From: Simmondsia chinensis
Taxonomy: Eukaryota > Streptophyta > Magnoliopsida > Caryophyllales > Simmondsiaceae
Assembly (NCBI GenBank): GCA_018398585.1
Contig: JAGTTD010000001.1
Location: 16,819,750-16,883,749 of the forward strand
Direction: 5' to 3'
Length of the DNA stretch: 64,000 bases
Positions within the stretch are counted from its first letter, which is position 1, and each line of letters starts with the position of its first letter. The notes beneath the pieces were generated by a model. It worked only from the letters and a program-made list of their open reading frames with translations. It was not told the origin of the DNA and ran no database searches. Shown here piece by piece: positions 45,983 to 59,512 of this stretch. Position numbers and translations under genes: made by a program.

Positions 45983-47521
45983 AACAGGTATCAGAGCTAG
46001 TCTTTGATTACATTCATAATATAAATGAATATACATAATAAGATTGAAATAAATAGATTTACGATTTAGTAAAATAAAGATTTTATTATGAAGGAAAAAT
46101 TGTTCAAGGTAACGACTTAAATTGTTTATGGTAATGATTTAAATTGTTTAAATCATTAACGAATTAGTAATCAATTTAGATTATTTGAAGTAAAATTCAT
46201 TCGTATAATGAGATTGTACATTCTTAATTACTTTTTATGAAATTGCATAAAATTGATCTAATGAGTTCTAATTAAATTATTTTCTACAAAATTGGATAAA
46301 ATTAATTTAATGAGATTATATTTAATTATTTTTTAAAAAATTGGATAAAATTGATCTAATAAGATTAGATTCAATTTATTTTAATTAAATTATTTTAATT
46401 TAAAAAAATATATGTCAGCAGATGCTGAACGTCAATGCGTTAGCAATTTTTATTTTCTTATAAAAATAGATTATGAGATAATCTTATATGTAAGTCGACA
46501 TTGTATATATTTGATTTTTTTTAAATGAGATTTTAAAATAAATTATAAGATAATCTAAGATGTAAGTCGACACTATTTTAAATAAAAAATTAACTTCTGT
46601 TAATTAATTTATTTTAGAATGAACTTCTGGAGTATATTGTGAGATAATCTAAATTATAAGTTGTCACTATTTTAAATAAAAAAAATTTTAATTAATTAAT
46701 TTTATTAGTTAATTTAAATTTTAGAATGAGAATCTAAGGTAAATTATGAGATAATCTATGTTATAAGATGGTAGTATTTTAAATAAAAAAAATTAATTAT
46801 TTAATTTTATTAGTTAATTTTTAGAATGAGATTCTAAGGCAGGTTATGAGCTAATCTATCTTGTGAGTTGGTACTGCTATAAATAAAAACAAAATTAATT
46901 AACTAATTAATTTTGGAATGGGATTCTAAACGGTATTATGAGATAATCCAAGTTGTAAATACAAGTTAATTAAAAACTACTAGTTTATAAAAATCAAGTG
47001 GAAGCGAGGTTCAATTGTTGAAACCTCACAGTCTAGCAGTATAGTAAATCGATAGACCTCCCCATAGAGAATTTCAGTTTGTAGGTTACATGGCTAGACT
47101 TCTATTAGGATAAACCAAAGTGCAAAGAAGCGATGCGACCACGCTGCTATGGAGTATTACGTGTATTTGTATGGAGGTTTAGGTAATGGTTTACACTTTA
47201 TTAGCGTGATACATTAGCCTCCCCGAGGAGCTCCGTTGTGTCATGTTAGAGACTAATGTAATGTGGTGAGTTAACCAAGTTTAATACGAGTTACAAGAAA
47301 ACATGCTAATTGAGAATAGTTCTCACGTAAACTAGCTTCGTGCGACCCCACTGCCGGGGAGTAAGGAGTGGTGTGTTTGGTTCATCATTGCATGCATGAT
47401 GGTACACTTTAGTGGATACCTAATTTATTGTATATGCTAAAATAAAAGAATAGATATCACTGCATTATACATGAATCTTGTTAGACAGTTACACAATTAT
47501 TTGCATTTACAGTGTTTTGAA
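45983..47521 (+). other. Leader of element C with palindrome array
   Basis: Counterpart of 133-1800. ATGAGAT-centred palindromes persist at about 46203, 46470, 46735-46760 and 46820-46945, several of them decayed by point changes. No coding potential. Confidence 0.65.
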
Positions 47522-50500
47522 ATGGCTGCGACTGGTGATCTTCACTCAATTCTAAGAGATAGTGCTTTAACTGGACCAAATAACTTTGTCTGGAAAAATA
47601 AGTTACACTTAGTTATTACTAATAAGGGACCTACCGAAGAGAAAGGAAATGGAAAAGCTGTTAGTGTAGCAACGAAGTCTATAAAGAAGTCAGTAAAAGG
47701 GAAAGTGTTTCTTTTGCAAAAAGATTAGCAATTGGAAGAGGAAATGCACTAAGTACTGGGCTTTTCATCCTACAAAAGACTGCTAAACCATTTGGTGAAG
47801 ATATGTTGATATCTCACTTAGTTGAGTTATGCGCAGTTGAGAGTCCACTAGGTTGCTAGTGTGTGGACTCAGGTTCAACTAACCATGCCAGTAATATGTT
47901 ATAGGGACTCAGGCTAACCAGGAGGCTGTATGATGGGGAGTTGTACCTAACGGTTGGAGATGGTACAAGAGTAGTAGTCTTAGGAATAGGAGATGTTAGC
48001 TTAGTATTTAGTGATAGTATTTTGTTTTCAAGGATTGTTTATTTGTACATGCATTAGCATGAATTTGGTTTTTGTGTTTCGCTTTATGGATAATTTTTAT
48101 TCAGTTAATTTGGTTGTGAACCTGTTATTACAAGAAAAAAATTGTTTATTTTCAAAAGTATATGTGTAAATGGTTTATTCATGATATTTCTGTTAGGAAC
48201 AGTGTCCTGAAATCTAGATTTATTCAGGATATATTATTTTAATTAATAAATAAAATTAAAGTTTCAGTCGTTTCCTAGTTAAATCTGTGTATGTGAGCAT
48301 TTATATTGCATGTGATTTTCTTTTGGGAGATATCCATGAGATGGGTGTAGTCCTCAGACTACAATTTACATGTTTGTTCTAAGTGGTTTATGAGACTAAG
48401 CCACAGATAGACTTGGAACAAATGGTAGGGATTGTTGTTTGAAAGACTCGTAGTCGAAGACAAGTTTGGACTACTTGTATGTTAAGACTATAACGTGACA
48501 CTTCAGATGACTTGTCTTGGTCATGTGGATGGAGATCCAAAAGTGTTAGGTTAGTGTGTTTAATAAGATTGACACACTGAGTTGGACCATGTGGGTTACT
48601 TATTTCCAAACTATTATCGAAAATGAGTGATTCACGTTGTACTGTTTGAACGACGACTCTAAATCCTGAGGGTATTCTGGGCTTGTGCATGGAGCGTTAG
48701 TTACTTTGGTGTACTATAAGTAAGGTCTAAACGAATGACTGAAATCCCACGTACACTGGGTAGTGGCGTGAAGTGTGATAAGGATCAGGTATTCAATGGG
48801 GAATCTATAGTCTCTTATGAGATACATATGTCCCCTTAGTTGATTCACAAATATTTGAATAGTTCAAAAACTTTGGCCAAAGTATTCTAAGTGTTTGACA
48901 TTTGAAATTTATACTGTGAATATGTTCAAGAATAAATGAATTAATCAGTGAAGGGTGAGTCGGTAACTAATGGAGAAGCTGTGAGAAGGTTAATGGTAGT
49001 GGTTATATTTATCCTTTGTCATGGACATCTAGTGGAGGGGTTGTTGTCATCAATATAGTCTATTAGGGAGATATCGAATAAATAATTTAAGTCTGGAGTG
49101 CAGTGAGATTTATTTAGTGGAATTAAGTCTCATTAAATAATAATTAAATTAATATCATGAGATGATTTAATTTAACCCATTTGGAGCTAGATTTAAATTG
49201 TCCCTGAGGTCCCTGCACAAGCCTCAGTATTTTATTGCCTTTGAAAAAATATTAAAGAATTCATGAGATGAATAAAAGTTGAAAATTATAAAATAAAATA
49301 ATTTTGTAAAATTAAAATTCATAACATGAATTTTTACATATGGGAAACAAAGCAAAAAAAAAAAAAAAAAAAAGAAAATTTGGCGATCCGCGTGCTTAAG
49401 ATCGGACGAAGCAGTGCGCAACACGTGTCGTGCATCGGGACGTTCAGAATGGCTATCCTCGTGCACGCGAGCGCAAGTGTCATGCGGATTTAATTTAAAA
49501 ATAAATGCATTTTATCCTGGCAACGAAACGCGTCGTTTTATTTCTATTATATATGATGCGCTGGGTTTTGATTTAAACTGGGCAATCCCACATCGAAAAA
49601 ATTGGACTTTTTCTCTCCGGTGTACTCCTATAAATAGAGGTGCTTATTCCGATGTTTGGTATTTAAGTTGAAATATTTCTTTAAGGCTTCTGGAATTGTT
49701 TTGGAGACCCAATTGGAGAGAAAAAATTTCCGTTGAAATTTTTCTTTCCTCAGTTATTTTTCGGAGTCCACCCTCCGGACAGTTCGAGGTCATTGCGTAG
49801 AAGGTCTCGGGGTCTCGAGTTTGAAGAATATTTTTGCTTTTCTGGTTTTCTTTATTATTGGAGCAATTCTAGATATGTTCTTCTTTCCTTCTTCTTTTAG
49901 TTTCGCTTTTCTATTTATTTATAGTATTCATTATTATGCTTGTATAAGTTTATGTATTGTTATGAATGTATTAGAGTAAAAAGCCTATAGATCTAAATTA
50001 AGAATTTAGATCTGATGATTTAAATTATGAATTTAAGTCAATAGATTTAAAATTAGGAATTTTAAATCAACCCTAGGTTTAGAATTATGAATTCTAAACC
50101 TGTTCTGCCGCGTAATCTTTAGGAAGAATTTTTGAAATTCATCCCAACAAGCGGTATTAGGGCAAAGGGTTTATAGAGATAAACCTATTCCCGGGAACTA
50201 TCGCACGTGAGGTGTCACGAAGCGTGACTCTCCGATCGGGGGCTTAGGTAGAGAGAAGAGTCTCCTACTCTAAGTGCTCTAATAGGTGCCTATTGTTGTG
50301 ACCATAGTTGAGAACTCTGAACCCAATAGTCGGCAACATAGTTTATTTTCCAATAAAATTCATATGATTTTCCCAACAATTTATTGATCAAAACACTGGT
50401 ATTTGTTTAAATGAATCTAACACAAGCTCACTTTTTCAATCTCCTAAAAGAAAAAAACCCTAAAAGGGATACGCATATACATGGCACCAATGTTAAGGTC

Positions 50501-51308
50501 ACATTAATTCGAACAGGATCCAAAGGCTGGTGAAAGATGGATTGATAGAAGCTTTGGGCTTGAAGTCATTGCTAGTCTACGAATCCTTCATAGAAGGTAA
50601 GATGACCAAGTCTGTCTTTAAGAGTAAAGGTAATAGGTTGGTGACTTGCTTGAGCTTGTTCACACAGATGTATGTGACCGATGAATGTTCAGGCAAGAGG
50701 TGGGTATGAGTACTTCATCACTTTTACTGATGATTACTCAAAGGTATGGATATGTTGACCTGATGAGACATAATATTAGATTCAATGAAGTGATTAAGTC
50801 TTATGTTTTGAGCAATTGGTTGATGAACCATGCGTGTACAAACGACATCAAGAGAAAGTAGTGACTTTCTTAGTATTGTATGTCGACGATATACTACTCA
50901 TTCGGAATGATATAGGGGTGTCATCAGCTGTAAAGATTTGGTTGTCAAGTTAGTTTGATATGAAGAACTAGAGATTATATATTGATCTTTCAAAATGACG
51001 AGCTGGTTCCAGCTAGCTGTACTGATTCTGACTTCCTATCAGATAGAGATGCTAGACGATCAATGTCTAGATATGTCTTTACCCTTGGATTAGGAGCCAT
51101 TAGTGGAAGAAATGTCAAGTAGTATTGTATTGCTGACTTCACCATAGAGGCTAAATATGTTGTAGCTTCAGACGTTGCAAAGAGGGCATGTTGGTTCATA
51201 TAGAGTAATTGATTTTTCTAGGACTTTGATTTAGTAGACCTTTTGGATCATACATAAAAGGGATGGTATACAGTTTGTCATAAATTGAATTTAGGATAAG
51301 TGAGAGAT
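47522..51308 (+). pseudogene. Decayed copia gag-pol of element C, split by a solo LTR
   Basis: Gag starts with an ATG at 47522 (MAATGDLHSIL...TGPNNFVWKNK), stays open for about 70 codons but jumps from the N-terminal piece into the zinc-knuckle area, as in A and D. The protease motif VDSGSTNH is near 47860. The solo LTR at 48191-50378 splits the part before integrase. After it come a GAG-pre-integrase piece (about 50400-50620), a short integrase piece, then a direct jump to the RT C-terminal half with an intact YVDD at about 50880, RNase H (EAKYVVASDVAKRAC, about 51150-51195) and the polypurine tract. Confidence 0.75.
48191..50378 (+). mobile_element. Solo LTR of family A nested in element C
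   Basis: A 2188-bp complete LTR, TGTTAGGAAC to CCCAACA, with flanks ATTTC and ATTTA (5-bp duplication with one change). Joining the flanks restores the order seen in element A near 2470. It is the best reference for A LTR structure: palindromes about 49255-49335, GC-rich patch about 49380-49500, TATAAATA 49629-49636, fossil primer sites about 50150 and 50330. Confidence 0.9.
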
Positions 51309-53039
51309 TGTTAGGAATAGTATCCTAAAATTTAGATTTATTATGCTAATAATATTTTATTTATGAATAAAATTGAAATTTCAGTCGTTTCCTAGATAAA
51401 TTTGTGTAAGCGAGCATATATATTGCATGTGATATTCTTTTATGTATCATCCATGAGCTGGACAGAGTCCTCAGATTACATTGTACATGTTTGTTTTAAG
51501 TAGATAATGATATTAAGCCACAAATAGGCTTGGAACAAATAATATGGAATATTATTTGAATAACTCATGGTCGGTGATGAGCTTGGGCTACTTGTTTGTT
51601 AAGACCATGACTTAACGCTTTAGATGACTTGTCTTGGTCATGTGGATGGTGATCCAAAAGTATTGAGTTGGTGTGTTTAATAAGATTGACACACTGAGTT
51701 GGACCATATGAGTTGCTTGTTTCTAGACTATTACCGGAGATGAGTGATTTATGTTGTACTGTTCAAACGATGACTCTAAATTCTGAGTGTATTCTGGACT
51801 TGTGCATGGAATGTTAGTTACTTTGTGTACTATAAGTAAGGTCTAGACAAATAACTGAATTCCTATGTACATTGGGTAGCGGTGTGAAGTGTGACAAGGA
51901 TTAGGTATTGAATATGAAATCTACAATCTCTTGTGAGGTACAGATGTCCCCTTAGTTGATTCACAAGTATTTGAATAGTTCAAAATTTTTGGCCAAAGTA
52001 TTCCAAGTGTTTGACATTTGTAATTTATACTACTAATATGTTCAAGTATAAATGAATTATTTAGTGAAGGGTGAGTCGGTAACTAATCAAGAAGCTATGA
52101 GAAGGACAATGATAGTAGCTACATTTATTCTTTGTCATGGACGTCTAGTGGAGGGATTGTTGTCATCAATATAGTCTATCTGGGAAATATCGAATAAATA
52201 GTTTAAGTCTAGAATGCAGTGGGATTTATTTAGTGGAATTAAGTCCCGTTAAATGTTAATTAAATTATTTCGTGAGATGGTTAATTTAACCCATTTGGAG
52301 CTAAATTTAAATTGGTCCTGAGGTCCCTGTGCAAGCCTTTGTATTTATTGCCATTGAAAACATATTAAAGAATTTAGGAGATGAATTACTTACTCAGGAG
52401 ATGAGTAAATTTTAATTTTTTCAAACATTATTCAAGAGATGAATAAAAGTTAAAAATCATAAAATAAAAAATTTTTAAAAAAATTAAAATTCATACGATG
52501 AATTTTTAAATATGGGAAACAAAGCAAAAAAAAAAAAGAAAAGAAAAGAAAAAGAACAATCGTGTATGTCTGGTTGTGATCCGTGCCTTTGCTATCGGAT
52601 GAACCAGTGCCTGACACATCCCAGTGGTGATCCGTCCCCGCATAAGCGGGCGAATGAGACCGCGACATGTGGCACATGTTTGAAATCTAAAAATATGCGG
52701 CTTTGGACTTAAGTTATACACGTTGTTTTGGCTTATTTATATATTAAATGCTGCGTTTTTGTTTGATTAACTACTAATCCCACATCGTTTATTTTTGAAT
52801 TTTTCGCTTTGGTAGCCTGCTATAAATGAAGGTACCTATTTCAAAGGTTTGGCATCACTTCAAAATTAAGGGCTTTAGAAAGTCTTAACTTTCGTGGACC
52901 CAATTGAAAAGAAAAATTTCCGTTGAAAATTTTCTTTCCTTAGTTTAATATTTTTCCAAGTCCATCCTCTGAGCAGTTCGAGGTTATTGTGTAGAAGACA
53001 ACTAGATCTCGGTTTTCTCAGATTTCTTGGAGTTATTAT
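51309..53039 (+). mobile_element. 3' LTR of element C, left part
   Basis: Starts TGTTAGGAATAG after a polypurine tract. It breaks at ...GGAGTTATTAT, where element D is inserted, and resumes at 61757. It agrees with the 5' LTR of C (for example CTTATTTATATATTAAA upstream of TATAAAT). Confidence 0.85.
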
Positions 53040-55265
53040 TGTTGGGAAAAGGAATAAAATTTTGTTGGAAAATAAAATCTGATACTAACTACTGGGTTCA
53101 CAGTTCTAAACTATGGTCACAACAATAGGCACCTATTAGAGCATTTAGAGCATGAGACTCTCCTCTTATTTAAGCCCCCGGTCGGAGAGTCACGCTTCAT
53201 GACACCTCACGTGCGAGAGTTCCCGGGAATAGGTTTATCTCAATAAACCCTTTGCCCTAATACCGGTTGTTGGGATGAATTTCAAAAATTCTCCTTAATT
53301 TATAAAGTTTACGCATTAGAATTCATAACTCTAAACCTAGGGTTGATTTGAAATTCCTAATTTTAAATCTACAGATTTAAATTCATAATTTTAATTTATA
53401 GATCTAAATTCTTAATTTAGAACTACAGGCCTTTTACTTTAATACATTCATAACAATACTTAAACTTAAAACAGACACAATAACAGATACTGTAAATAAA
53501 TAGAAAAGTGAAAACTAAAAGAAGGAAAGAAGAGCATACCTGAAATTGCTCCAATTATAAAGAATACCAAGAAAATCGAGACCCCACAATCTACTATGCA
53601 ATGACCTCAAACTGTTGGGAGGATGGGTTCTAAAAAATATTAAATTGAGGAAAGAAAAATTTCAATGGAAAAATTTCTCTCTAATTAGGTCTCCGAAACT
53701 ATTTTCAGAAACCCTAAAACTTGCTTCAAAATTGAGTGCCAAACCTCGGAATAAGCACATCTATTTATAGGAGTATACTGGAACGAAAAAATTCAATTTT
53801 TTAGAGGTGGGATTGCCCAGTTAAAACTAAACGTGTTATTTCATAGCCAAAAGGAGGTAAAACGCGTCGTTTCAATTCCCAGAAAAAAAACACATTTATT
53901 TAAATTAAATCCGCGTGACATGTGCCAGGCCACGATTGGCCCGCTCGAGTGCACGCGGATAGCCATATTGAACGTCCTAGCGCATGGCATGTGTCGTGCG
54001 TTGGTTCGTCTGATTTTAAGCCATGCTGTTTTTTGAATTTTTGTATTTTTTTTTTGTTTTTGCTTTGTTTCCCATATGTAAAAATTCATCTCATGAATTT
54101 TAATTTTACAAAATTATTTTATTTTATAATTTTTAATTTTTATTCATCTCATGAATAATGTTTTGCAAAATTAATTTACCCATCTAATGGATAAATAATT
54201 CATCTCTTGAATTGTTTAATATTTTTCCAACGGCAATAAAATAAAGAGGCTTGCGCAGGGACCTCAGGAACAATTTAAATCTAGCTCCAAATGGGTTAAA
54301 TTAATCATCTCATGATATTAATTTACTTACCATTTAATGAGACTTAATTCCACTAAATGAATCTCACTGCATTCCAGACTTAAATTATTTATTCGATATC
54401 TCCCTAATAGACTGTGTTGATGAAGAAAACCCCTCCATTAGATGTCTATGAAAAAGGATAAATATAACCACTACCACTATCCTTCTCACAGCTTCTCCAT
54501 TAGTTACCGAGTCGCCCCTCACTAAATAATTCATTTATACTTGAACATATTCATAGTATAAATTTCAAATGTCAAACGCTTGAACTACTTTGGCCAAAGA
54601 TTCCAAACTATTCAAATATTTGCGAATCAACTAAGGAGACATCTGTATCTTATAAGAGATTGTAAATTGCCTATTGAATTCCTGATCTTTGTCACACTTC
54701 ATGCTGCTACCCAGTGTACGTGGGATTTCAGTCATTTGTTTAGGCCTTACTTATAGTACACCAAAGTAACTAACGCTCCATGCTCCTGTCCAGAATACCC
54801 TTAGGATTTAGAGTCGTTGTTTAAACAGTACGATATGAATTACTCATCTCCGATAGTAGTCTAGAAATAAGTAATCCATATGGTCCAACTCAGTATGTCA
54901 ATCTTATTAAACACACTAGCCTAACACTTTTGACTCTCCATCCACATAACCAAGATAAGTCATCTAAAGTGCCACGTTAAAGTCTTAACATACTAGTGGT
55001 CCGAACTTGTCTTCGACTATGAGTCTTTCAAACAACAATCCATACCATTTGTTCCAAGTCTATCTGTAAACCACTTAGAACAAATATGTAAATTATAGTA
55101 TGAGGACTACATCTATCTCATGGATGTTTCTAAAAGAAAACCACATGCAGTATAAATGCTTACACACACAAATTTAACTAGGAAATGACTAGAACTTTAA
55201 TTTTATTTATTACTTAAAATAGTATATCCAGAATAAATCTGAATTTTAGGATACTGTTCCTAACA
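53040..55265 (-). repeat. 3' LTR of element D
   Basis: TGTTGGGAAA to TTCCTAACA on the plus strand, homologous along its length to 59513-61751 with visible scattered differences, so D is older than the 34-39 kb element. Confidence 0.9.
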
Positions 55266-55374
55266 ATATCCAACTTGTCCTAAATCCAATTTATGATAAA
55301 GTTTGTACTCACCCCTTTTAAGTTTGAACCAAAGGTCTACTGAGCCTAAACCTTAGTGAGCACAATTACTCTAT

Positions 55375-57641
55375 TGTGAAGTCAGCAATACAATACTGCT
55401 TGTCATTCCTCTCACTAATGGCTCCCACTCCGAGGGTAAAAACATGCTTAGACATTGAACTTCTGTCATTTTAATTTGGTTGGAAGTCTTAAATCAGTAT
55501 AGCCAACTGGAACCGGCTCGTCACTCTGAAAGTTTAGCATAGGATCTTTTATTCTTCTCAAGAACTAGAGAAAACTCTTCAATGCCTCCTTGTCTATTGG
55601 TCCCAGGTTAGACTACCACCTGCTTACTATACCATAGCATAGCTGACATCAAGCCTCGTCCACATCATGGCATACCTTAGGCTCCCACTGCCAAAGCATA
55701 TGGAATATTCCTCAATTGCTCCTCCTGTTGAGGTGTCATAGAACACTGCTCAAAGGAGAGAGGGACTCCATGCTATACCTTGACAACGTCTTGTTAATAT
55801 AAGTGGATGGAGAGAGATTCAACATCCTACTCTTACGACCTTTCAGAAGTTTAATCCTAAAAGTAGAGTTGGCTTCTCCCATGTCCTTCATATTGAGCTT
55901 TCTTGACAACCAAACCTTTACAGCTAATGACACCCCTACATCATTTTCAATGAGTAGTATATCGTTGACATATAACACTAAGAAAGTCATTACTTTCTCT
56001 TAATGTCATCTGTACATGCATGGTTTGAGCAACCGATTTCACAACACTAGAAGACTTAATTGTGGCTAAAAGGATCAAATTTAAAGCCATGGTCAACCAC
56101 TAAGGCTCCCGCTATGGACCTGTCAGGTGTCATGAAAATCCTCCCACCACACCTAAGCTCTTGTGTACCTGGAACATTTTTGTTCCTATCAGTAGGTGCA
56201 TCTAATGCATCCACTATGTCTTAAGTTGTGTCTAGCTGTTTAGAATTAGTGTCATTTTCCTTTACTACTATTTTATTTTTGTTTTTTTAGCTTACTTGCA
56301 AAATGCTTCTTTAAGTATTTTGCATTGTATTTACAAAAGGCCCTTTAAATAAAAAAAACTGTAGAAAAAAATGCCATAGTTCCTTTATCTGCAACACCAT
56401 TCTGCTGCGGTGTAACCAGAGGAGAAAGCTGAGATCTTATCTCATCTGCAGCTAGAAAAACCAAAAACTCACCCAAAAAATATCCACCACCTCGATCTGA
56501 TCGAAGTGACTTAACTTGTTTACCTAATAGCTTTTAAAATTCAACTTTTTACTCATTGAATTTCTCCAAAAAAACGTCCAACTTATGTCTTATCAGGTAA
56601 ACATATCCATGCCTTGAATAATCATCACTAAATGTGATTAAGAATCCATACCCACCTCTTGCCTGAACATGCATTGGTCCACATACATCTATGTGAAGCA
56701 GTTCAAGCAAATCACCAACCTTGTTGCATTTACTCTTAAAGACAGATTTGGTCATCTTTCTTTCTATACAGGATTTGCAGACTGGTAATGACCTCAAATC
56801 CAAAGCATCTATCAGCCCATCTTTTACCAGTCTTTGGATCCTGTTTAAATTAATGTGACCTAAACATTGGTGTCTTGTGTAGGCATTATCACTTTCAGGG
56901 TATTTTCTTTTAGAAAATGAACAGGTGAACTTATGTTAGATTTATTGAAACAAGTACCAAAATTTTGATAAGGAAATAACAAAAATAAATAATTTATTCA
57001 TGTACATGTGCAAATAAACAATTTATTTCTTGTATTAAAATTATCATTATCAAAATCAACTAAATAACAATTACCCATTAATCAAAATACAGAAATCAAA
57101 TTTCTATACAACGAAGGTTTAAATAATCAATCATTTAAAACAAAACTCTATCATTAAAGTCTAAGCTAACAACTCCTACACTTAAGACCATTATTATTGC
57201 ACAGTTCCTGACCAACAGGTACAACACCCATTTTGTAGCCTTTTGCTTAGCCTGAGGCTTTGTAACATTTTACAGACATGGTCAGTTGAACCCGAGTCCA
57301 CCCATCAGGAACCTGGTGGACTCTCAACTGTACATGACTCAACTAAGTGAGATATCAACATACCTTCACTAGATGACTTAGTAGTCTTTGTAGGAAGAGT
57401 AGCTATGTACTTAGTGTAGTTTCTTCTCCAATGGCCTAGTTTTCTTTCAAAAGAAACACTTTTCTTTTGTTGACTTCCTTATGGACTTGGTTGCTACAAT
57501 AACAACCTTATCCTTTCCTTTTTTCTAGTAGGTCCCTCGTGAGTAATAACCAAGTCCAACTTATTTTTCAAGGCAAAGTAATTTGATTCAGTGAGTACAT
57601 TATGTATTTAAAATCAAGCAAAGTTCGCTAGCCCTATCCAT
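55375..57641 (-). pseudogene. Decayed, internally deleted copia gag-pol of element D
   Basis: Read on the minus strand from the ATG at 57641: a short gag N-terminus, zinc-knuckle area about 57480-57420, protease about 57300, GAG-pre-integrase about 56900-56760 (SLPVCKSCIERK), integrase core about 56740-56400 (HIDVCGPMHVQARGGYGF), a linker about 56280-56100, the RT C-terminal half as an open 84-codon piece at 55990-55736 with YVND for YVDD, and RNase H about 55520-55375. The gaps match those of A and C, so the deletions predate the spread of these copies. Confidence 0.78.
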
Positions 57642-59496
57642 ATAAAATGCTATAAATGCAAATATTTGTGTAACTGTCTAACAAGAGTCATGTATAATGC
57701 AGTGATGCATATTCTTTCAATTTAGCATACACAATAAGTCAAATATCCACCAAACTGTACTATCATGCATACAATGATGACCCAAACACACCACTCCTCA
57801 CTCCCCGGCAGCAGGGTCGCACGAAGCTAGTTTAGGTGAGAATTATTATCAATTAACCTGTTTTCTTGTAACTCTTACTAAACATGATTAACTCACAATT
57901 TTACCTTAGTCTCTAAATTGATACAATAGAGCTCCCCGGGGAGGCTAATGCATCGTGCTAGTTAAGTGTAAACCATTACCTAAACCTCCATGCAAATACA
58001 CGAAATACTCCATGACAGTATGGTCGCATTGCTTCTTTGCACTTCAGTTTATCCCAACAGAAGTCTAACCCTATAATTTGCAAACCGACATCCTCCGCGG
58101 GGAGGTCTATTGATCTATTATACTACTAGACCAGTAATGGAGACCGTGAGGTTACAACAATTGAAACCTCGCTCCTACTTGATTTTTATATCCAGTGGTT
58201 TTTAATTAACTTGCATTTACAACCTGGACTTTCTCATAATCCCCTTTAAAATCTCATTCTAAAATTAACCAAAGTTAATTATTTAATATTCAAAAACACT
58301 ATCATTTCAAAGCATGGATTATGGATTATAACATAATCTTACTTTAGAATCTTATTTTATTCAATAAAATTTATTTATTAATTTTAATTTAAACAATACC
58401 AACATCTAATTTAGATTATCACATAATCTACTTTTAAAAATCTAATTCTAAAGTTAAATTAAAAATAATTTTATTTAAAATAAATAGCGATTTTGTGTTT
58501 ATACTATCCCATAGTCTATTCTTAGAATCTCATTCTAAAATTAAACAAGCTTAGACTATCCAATAGCCGAGTTTAGAATCTTATTCTAAAATTTAATTAA
58601 TAAAATTTAACTTTTATTGTAAGAATAAAGTCAACTTAGACTATCCTATAGTCTATTTTAGAATCTTATTTTAAAATAATTTAAAATTACTTTTATTTAA
58701 AATAATACTGATTCACAACTTAGATTATCTCATAATCTAATTTAGAATCTCAATCTAAAAAGAAATTAATTAATAAAATAATTAATTTATAATTATTATG
58801 TAAATCAATACTGTGTCTACACATCCCAAAAATAAAATAAATTTTTTTTATTGCTGACGTCAGCTGTCAAACGTCAATAGCAGGCGCTGACGTCAGCGTC
58901 TGTTGACAATTTTTTTTAATTTTAAAATTAAAATATTTAATTTTAAAATAAATTGAATCTAATATTATTGGATCTACTTTATCAAATTTTGTAAAAATTT
59001 GAATCTAATCTTATTAGACCAATTTTATCCGATTTCATAAAAATTTATTGAATCTAATCTCATTAGATCAATTTTATCCGATTTCGTAAATTATGACTCA
59101 GAACGTATAATCCCATTATACGAACAACATAATCAAAAATTTATAGGTTGCTTCGAATTAAAAATTAAATCATTAATGATTTAAACAATTTAAATTGTTA
59201 CTATAAACAACCTAGTTAACTGTTAAATCTTTTGGTCGATTTAAAAAATTTACATCGATAATTTAAATAATCTAATTAACAATGTATTACTTTGATGATT
59301 CAAACAATTTAAATCACAAATTTAGAAAATCATCTGAATTATTTATTAATTCATTATCGATTTAAACAATTTAAATCGATACGTCAAATTAAGCTAAATT
59401 TACTTCTTAATAAAATCCCTATTTTATTAATTCGCAAATCTATTTATTTTGATCTTATTATACCTAGTCATGTATATTATAAATGTAATCAGAGGC
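57642..59496 (-). other. Leader of element D
   Basis: Minus-strand counterpart of 133-1800. It carries AT-rich palindromes around ATGAGAT (plus strand ATCTCAT) at about 58245-58760 and 58990-59120, and two TGACGTCA palindromes (58853-58864, 58886-58897). No coding potential. Confidence 0.65.
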
Positions 59497-59512
59497 TGGC
59501 TCTAATACCAAT

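Noticed and set aside
48388..48690. Recurring antisense 100-codon ORF starting MHK.RIPS in A LTRs (also 18636-18938, 61254-61547, 5157-5471, and shortened at 4300-4518)
   Set aside because: It stays open in several copies, but comparing 18636-18938 with 48388-48690 by eye gives about eleven amino-acid-changing and about five silent differences, as expected without selection, and the ATG is lost at 54780. It looks like LTR sequence that happens to be open.
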